From: Paracyclopina nana
Lineage: Eukaryota > Arthropoda > Copepoda > Cyclopoida > Cyclopettidae
Assembly: GCA_019096065.1 (NCBI GenBank)
Contig: JAGUCH010000001.1
Coordinates: 2,790,001 to 2,854,000 of the forward strand
Length of the DNA: 64,000 nucleotides
Direction of reading: 5' to 3'
Positions 57,801 to 64,000 of this stretch are shown one piece after another (within the stretch, counting starts at the first letter, position 1; each line of letters begins with the position of its first letter). The translations under genes and the position numbers were made by a program. Below the pieces are notes generated by a model that did not search any database, was not told the DNA's origin, and was given only the letters and a program-made list of their open reading frames with translations.

Positions 57801-59961
57801 TTTGAATCAGGCCGACTGACTAATAAAGTTCACGAGTTGGTCACATGGCTGTAAAAATGACAGTTTGAGTGCTCATTCGGCTATCAAGGAAATCCTTGAC
57901 TTTACCGCTAAAAAGCCTCCAAACCAATTTGATTACCATCATCAAATTCGAGGATATTGAGACACCTGTGTACTCCTGGACCTGTTCTTGGATTATTATA
58001 TACTTGAGAATCTGTTTGCCAAGCCAACGGCAACTCAACCTACGCATTTTTTACCCTCCTGAAGCACAACCAATCTTGGGTGCGTCGTTTACTTTATTAA
58101 ATCCTGCTAACCTATGTGGGATATTTAACTACCAAAAATCGACAACACGTGAACAGCGTCATTCCCAGTATGAAGACTTAGGACTTTTGAAAATGACACA
58201 AGAATAGGAAAAAGAGGACATTGAGGCAATCAAACGTAATAAGCCTCATTTTTAACCTCTCTATTGAGCCTTGATCTTTTTATCCCAGCAAAATCTTGTG
58301 TTGTATCAGTAGCGCTCATTTAGCTCATCTTTTTTTTCTTCCTTGTCTAGTCTCGAGGAGTGATAAAATATCCGCAATATTTTTCCTGCCACCCGCCAGA
58401 ATTTACTCCACCTTCAACTGTGCGCTTTGAATAAGAAGGAAATGAAACTGACGTCACCTGTTGACCCAAGGTGTCATCGTCGAGTGTCATCGTAAATCCT
58501 CGGAAGACGCCACGCCAAAAAAAAATAAAAATGCGTAAAGCTGCCGTGTAATGAATACGCGTCGCCATTTTAGAAATTATTCCAGGCGGAAGCACAATTA
58601 ATCATTTAATCCGTGATGATTTTTTGCCCCTTCACCCACCGTGCGAAAAGCATTATGTTCCTGCAGAAACGTATTCAAGGTCGCGATTTTCAAGTTAGGT
58701 AGCAGCTTTATGCATCTTGGGGAACTTCAATTTCACCATCCATCTTAAAGTGGAACAATATGTATGGCCTGGCTCAGGGCAAATTCTTACATATTAGAGC
58801 GGTCGGTCCAAAAAATAATTGAGGGGCCTACATTTACGCATATCAGGCTTAATTCATGAGTACAAAGTGTCTCCTTTCAATTTATGGCTTGGAAAGGATG
58901 CTTCAATTTTGATATAAAGCACCTTGGAAAAAGGCGAAAATCAAGATCAGGAAATGTCCTTGGCAATGGGAGTTTCTTTGTGTATATGATTGGGTGGTCA
59001 TTTGTCATTGTCACTTCCGCACCCTTTAAATTGGCGTTATGGCTAAAAAAGGAGCAGAGTTTGGGGGTAGTGTGGGATAAAAAAAACCAGAAGTCGACCG
59101 TGTTAATTTTGTTTTGTATTGCGTTCGTGAGTAGCTTTTAAGATAAAGACCTACTGCACCGCCTCCATACATCTGCGTAGGAGCGAGAAATAAATACCAT
59201 GCTTTATAGGAGGAGGTGAGGTTTGGTGATTTTCAAAAAAATATTCCGATGTCAAATCTTTACGTTACCAACTTTTTGCTCAACTTTTGCTATTCTTTTA
59301 TGTCCTCTTCATGTACGAACTCCTTGGGAAAATGCACAAAAAACACCTTTTATTAAGGAAAGGAGAAAAATTGTTTTAAGACAAGCGCGCTTTTAAAAGG
59401 CCTAGCTGATGCAAAAAAAAAACCCAGATCGACTTCAAACCAACTTGAAATTAAACAAATCTAATTTTGGCTTTTAAGTGCTCCGCATTTTAGATATTTG
59501 AAGCAAAATCTCTCGTTGAATTTTATCTTTTAGCAAAGAAATGTGAAGGAAGCTAGTTTGCTTTGCAAAACGCTGCAAAACCGAGAGACAAATTAGCAAA
59601 ATTGCCATTAAAAATGCTGCTCGGCTCAAAGCTGAACTAGTAAGGACATAGATTCACTTTTCCCGTAGATAGTTTTTCCATGCATTAATCCTGTAGCGAA
59701 ATCATTTTGTGGGTCCGAAAAGAAAATACGAAGTATATGAATCCTTTCACCCCATTCTTTACAATTAGCATTCTTACTCATCAAGCCTCAGTCGTAAAGC
59801 TTCAATTTGGGGAAAAAAGGCTAAAATACCCCATAAGTTTGGATCCATACCGCGATGCATTTAACGCACATGCAGAAAGAAATGATCTGATTTTTATTTG
59901 TGCTGCAGTGACATTTGGTCTTAAAATGGAATAAAAAGTAATTAAGCTACAATTGTGACTA
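54874..59961. other. Gene-poor intergenic region
   Basis: About 5 kb. Open frames up to 134 codons (55670-55990 minus, 56072-56476 plus, 57869-58207 plus) overlap in opposite frames, mostly start at non-ATG codons and show no motif. A minus-strand frame near 58347-58595 begins MATRIHYTAALRIF and meets a GT donor (CAACAG then GTGACG), but no partner exon was found. No gene is supported. Confidence 0.5.
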
Positions 59962-60471
59962 TCAAACAAAGTTGTGGGAAGGATGGTCCAAGTGATTTAA
60001 TGAACTATCAAACCAAGTCAGAGGACTATACGGAGCTTGAAAATTATACAGCTTCTTTGGCATGCCATTCATCAGGAATTTGCCCAACCAAGTTATCTCA
60101 GAAGACACTTTCTTGATGGGAGTAGCTGTGGTAGTGGTTGTTGTCATTGGTGTTGGAGCTCTAGTGGTCTTCAGTCTATAAACGTTGAAGGGCCGACCGT
60201 TAGAGAAGAACGAGGTTGATTTTACCACTTTCGAGGGTTGAAAAATGGAGTTGTCATAATAGTTTGACCTTTCGGTTAGCGAGGGGGTTGAAGCGAAAAG
60301 ATTCAAAAAACCTCGACTTGGCTGAACATAAGTGATGGGGGATGAGTTGCCAGTGAACCATAAAGGTTGAAATTTTTCATTTCTCTGGTTCATTTGGCTA
60401 TTTTTATGTCCATAATATAATGAGGTGCTTTGTGCCTCACAGAGCAAGACAATGATGAGAATTAGTTTCAT
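59962..60471 (-). CDS. Small secreted Thr-rich protein, unknown family
   Basis: An uninterrupted 169-codon frame from ATG 60471. The N-terminus MKLILIIVLLCEAQSTS is a convincing signal peptide. The mature part is basic and aromatic-rich (SLYYGHKN, NYYDNSIFQ, FFSNGRPFNVYRLKTTRA), with a short Thr run (PMTTTTTTATP) and no Cys after the signal. The minus-strand sequence just upstream has an acceptor-like TTCTTTTTAG near 60491, so the exon may be the second of the gene. Secretion is inferred. It could be a cuticular, salivary or structural secreted protein; no family is recognised. Confidence 0.55.
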   Translation of the reverse strand: MKLILIIVLLCEAQSTSLYYGHKNSQMNQRNEKFQPLWFTGNSSPITYVQPSRGFLNLFASTPSLTERSNYYDNSIFQPSKVVKSTSFFSNGRPFNVYRLKTTRAPTPMTTTTTTATPIKKVSSEITWLGKFLMNGMPKKLYNFQAPYSPLTWFDSSLNHLDHPSHNFV

Positions 60472-63400
60472 TGTCGCCGAATGGTCTTAGATGCTAAAAA
60501 GAAGTATATATGAATTATTAGGCTGACCCTGAAATTAGGAATTTTCCACTTGTCATTGTCCCCTTCAAGCAGAAGGCTAATGATAAGAAGTCTGTATTCA
60601 AACTAATTTTTTGGCCCCCTCCTGCTAATGGATTTATATTGCTGATAATTAAAACCCTTTTAAAAAAGCTTTACACAGTTGTAAAAAAATTCTTCCAACA
60701 CAATTACTTTCGTCAAGGCGATTCACGTCAGTTGGACTTGTTACTGGCATTCATTAGCGCCTTTGAGTGTATCGATTCTCGGTATTTTTCAGCCAAAAAA
60801 TCTCTTGTCACCGCAAAGAGTTTTGGATTTCGTTGTTTTGTCTCGTACGTTTCAAAAATAGAAGGTCCTTTAAAAGTAGCGGTTGTCAATTCCTTCAACG
60901 TTTTGGCTTCAGATATGAATGACGTGAGAATCTGGATGTCTTTTCAGGTTCATCTTACTCAAGATCGATCGCTATACTGCGATATGGTTAAGACAAATAA
61001 ACACTTTTCACAACAATTAAAGTGGCTTGGATTTCCTCTAATTTAAATGGCAGCTTGTTTCAAAATCGAAATAATATATTGTAAGAACTCACGCAAGCAC
61101 TGCAATGTGGGGAACTGAAGCCATTTCTAATTTTGTCATGAATCATTAGTTTAGACGATGCTCTTGAATCTGCTTGGTTTGAACTTGAAAAAAGGGCAAA
61201 ATTGTACGTATTTGCTTGCCTAACAATTTGCTTGAATATGCATCTTATAGCTAGCACAAGTTCATGATCTCAATCAAGCTTGCAGTATGGATTTATTTAT
61301 TGTATTGGGCAAAAATAGAAATAAAGGCAAAAACTTTTTTACCTCTATGAATGATTGTTGTTCTATAAAAAATGTTCGAAGAAACTTCCCATACCTTGTC
61401 AAGCGATGTTCGTAGATCCCAACCGCTTGAATAACTGGAGGACATGATCCAAACCTTCAATCTGCACGACATAGTGCCAGCGACGCGACGCAAAAAATTG
61501 CGTATTGCTCCCTCGCTGTGATTGAGCAAGCAAAAGCTTTTCTGCGGTGAAAAATGGGTCGGCGAACGATTGTCAAGACACTTTTGCATCATGCTCATTG
61601 ATATCATGATTTTCATCAATTGCGAATTGAGATATGTTGCCTTTTTTAAATTGCTGCAATCATTATGATCTATATTAACTACAATATGTAACTCATTAAA
61701 ATAACGCGCTTTATTGTATCTTAGCAATACGATTCTTAAGATTAGCCTTTTTTGGCTGAAAAAGCTAAGCAAAGAGCTTAGATTAAGCTAAGCAAAGCAA
61801 ACTAATATATCGCTCAAGATTCAATTGGTGAAGCTGCTTTGCTCAAAATGTTGACCTTTTTAAAGCTTTTTTTGGCGTTGCTTAGCTGTTGCGGCAACTG
61901 TATGGATTAATTGGCAGATTGCTATTTGCTTTTTAAATCCAGAGAAGTGTCAGCTTTGTTTTATCATTAGAAATAGTACAATTCGTTCAATTTTAAGCCC
62001 TAGCTTGCCCTTGCAATATTTGCTTGCCAATTATTACAAAAGAAATTATTGAAGACTCACAGTGGTGACATTCGTGAACAAGTGGTAAAAATTCTTTCGT
62101 AAATGTAAAAATGACTGTTCGTGGAAGCAGAGAGGAGAAATATGAGGGTAATTAGAGAAGGTGAAGTGGCTCATTATTGGTTTGGTGCATCTAGGCACAA
62201 AAACTCAGGCTCCCTCTTGGCACAAAAACTTAGGCTCACAGTTTTTTCACTCATTGCTGCAAGCCAGTGGTTTACTCTGAATGCTAGAAAGAACAGCTCT
62301 TTGGGTCGAATACCATCTTTATTAGTGCTTTTCTCCCACAGTGTATGAATTTTTGGTAAACGTTCCTAATTGTTACTCGAAAGGAAACAGGGGCAGAAAA
62401 AATAATGACTTTCCACCCGTTCTCTTTGATCTGAGAAATTTGCATTCTTTCGTTCATCACGATTGACGGGATAATTAGGAGTTCAGTGTGCATTTATTCG
62501 CGATGCGGATGCGTTAGGGGTTAATTGATGAACACACCATCATGATAATTTTGTAAAAGGTAAATAACAAGATATAGCCTTGGCAGTGCATGTTTCGTTT
62601 CCATTACTACGCTGTTTCCAACAATAACTCTTTCGTGACTTTTTCAATGCTACTTGAAGAAAACATCCATCTTTGCAGTGCAACTTATTTTGAGATAGTT
62701 ACGGGTCGAAACGCTTTTTGATGCATCTCGCTCGTTGCAATTGTAACGCGACGACGCGTGCTATTATTATTGTCAGGAGCACAAAGAAAAGGAGAAAATT
62801 CAAACCAGTCGAGCTCATTGAGCAGGGTAGCGACGATTTTCTCGGGTGGGCAAAATGTAATTTGGCATTTGCATATTTAAAATTGCAGCAAAAAATGCAT
62901 TTTTCCTACCAGCCATGCCCAGAGCAAAAACTGCAGTATAAAGAGACTTTAAGCAGCTTTATGGGAATCATTAAGAGCAAATTGTGGCCGGCATAATGCC
63001 TACACTAATCTATTTGAAGATTCTGTGAAAATGAGAGTTTAACCAGCTCATTGAAAATTGAAATACGTAAGTGCATCCCAGGAAAACAGCTAGTTTCTAT
63101 CCTCGAGGCAAAACTGCTACAGAATTACAAGTTTGACCTTTAAATTCTGCTGGTCAAGTTCAAAGTAATTTTTTTGGAGGAAGCAGCCATTTAAAAAAAA
63201 ACCATAAAGAAAAGGTAAAGTTTGCAATTGTTTATCGAAGAATTGAATGGTAAAAGATAAATAGACGGAATTAAGCACCAGAACTAGGAAAACATCACCA
63301 GCCGTCAGATGCTAAGAAGCCAGTCAGACGAAGAAAGCATATGGTGATTTTTATCAATATTTTAGGCCTGCACTCAGGCACAAAAGCACTTAAAATAATT

Positions 63401-64000
63401 GCCGTTACATCAACGCATTAGAGCTTTTGTACTTCTGCTTTGATCTGCCATCTTATCAACTCGAGAGCGAAAGCAAAAAGAGACGAGATAAATGCACGCT
63501 TAAAATGCTGTGGATCACTGCGCAACCTCAACGTTTATTATCACGCAACCTTTGCTGCAAGTGATATGTTTTTTGTCCCACTCGCGCAGCATTCCTAGTA
63601 GCAAGTGACCCCTGCATTCCATAGTGTCACAAGACGAATTACGATTCTGAACAACTCTCTCCTCAACACCATGGCTTAAAACAACTGAATTAATTGAATG
63701 ATGAAATGTTGCCCCTGAAATCCTTTTAAATATCCTATTTTCTAGCTGGGAAATGTTCACAATGCATAAATCGACTTGTGTTCTGACATAAGCCAGCCAA
63801 GCCTCATTGACATCAATTACAATGAGTCAGCTGACCGAAAATCTAGAGCGCTTTATGCTGCATATATAAATCATGCTGCAGTTTCTTCGATGTGAGTGTA
63901 TCTCTGTTGCATTTGCATAAAACATGCTTCTATTGAGTAATTATGTAGGTCACCTAAGGTTACTTTGCTCACGCCATACTTTTCCAGGGAGACTCTAAAA
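60472..64000. other. Intergenic, no gene supported
   Basis: AT-rich. Frames at 60639-61046 (plus, from TTG) and 61293-61772 (minus) are long for chance but have no recognisable domain, and the latter shows no coding-like composition in its first half. Small direct repeats occur near 61758-61796 (AAGCTAAGCAAAG twice) and 62195-62235 (GGCACAAAAACT twice). The window ends without a further gene. Confidence 0.5.

Noticed and set aside
60639-61046. 135-codon plus-strand ORF
   Set aside because: Starts at TTG; no recognisable family; AT-rich; could be chance or a decayed gene, not supportable.
61293-61772. 159-codon minus-strand ORF
   Set aside because: The middle part looks slightly protein-like but no transposase or other domain can be named.

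Overview
The window is nuclear DNA from an arthropod, most likely an insect or a close relative. All coding regions are split by GT-AG introns, many only 52-60 bases long. The gene set includes neuropeptide F, a peptide of the AKH/corazonin-related (ACP-like) type, MCTP, CLASP and an insect-style dual-GAF cyclic-nucleotide phosphodiesterase. The species cannot be named from the sequence. Gene models were spliced by hand. For almost every multi-exon gene the exon lengths sum to a multiple of three, which supports the models; the one failure, WDR86, is reported.

Layout. 1-8.3 kb: CLASP (+), with three alternative first exons. 9.2-9.8 kb: claudin-like tetraspan (-). 10-11.4 kb: repeat nest with fold-back elements, a tandem duplication and tRNA-like sequences. 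13.7-18.7 kb: MCTP (+), with two alternative N-termini. 19.4-20.2 kb: two tiny single-pass membrane proteins with PY motifs (-), 17 bases apart. 20.5-22.2 kb: ACP/AKH-like neuropeptide locus (-), with two peptide exons separated by an inverted-satellite element. 22.5-23.0 kb: unknown secreted protein (+), head to head with it. 23.1-28.8 kb: ankyrin plus coiled-coil protein of ANKRD26 type (-). 29.5-30.2 kb: cyclophilin B (+). 30.5-32.4 kb: twelve-finger C2H2 protein (+). 34.6-35.7 kb: neuropeptide F (+), with an alternative terminal exon. 36.0-38.1 kb: WDR86-like protein (-). 39.0-47.9 kb: PDE5/6/11-type phosphodiesterase in 17 coding exons (-). 51.6-54.9 kb: four-pass membrane protein with a long Pro-rich tail (-). 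60 kb: small secreted Thr-rich protein (-). 54.9-59.9 and 60.5-64 kb otherwise show no convincing genes.

There is no operon-like pathway. Most genes are independent cytoskeletal, trafficking and signalling genes. The most interesting items are the two neuropeptide loci, each offering two alternative peptide-bearing exons behind one signal-peptide exon, and the pair of Commissureless-reminiscent PY-motif proteins that look dicistronic.
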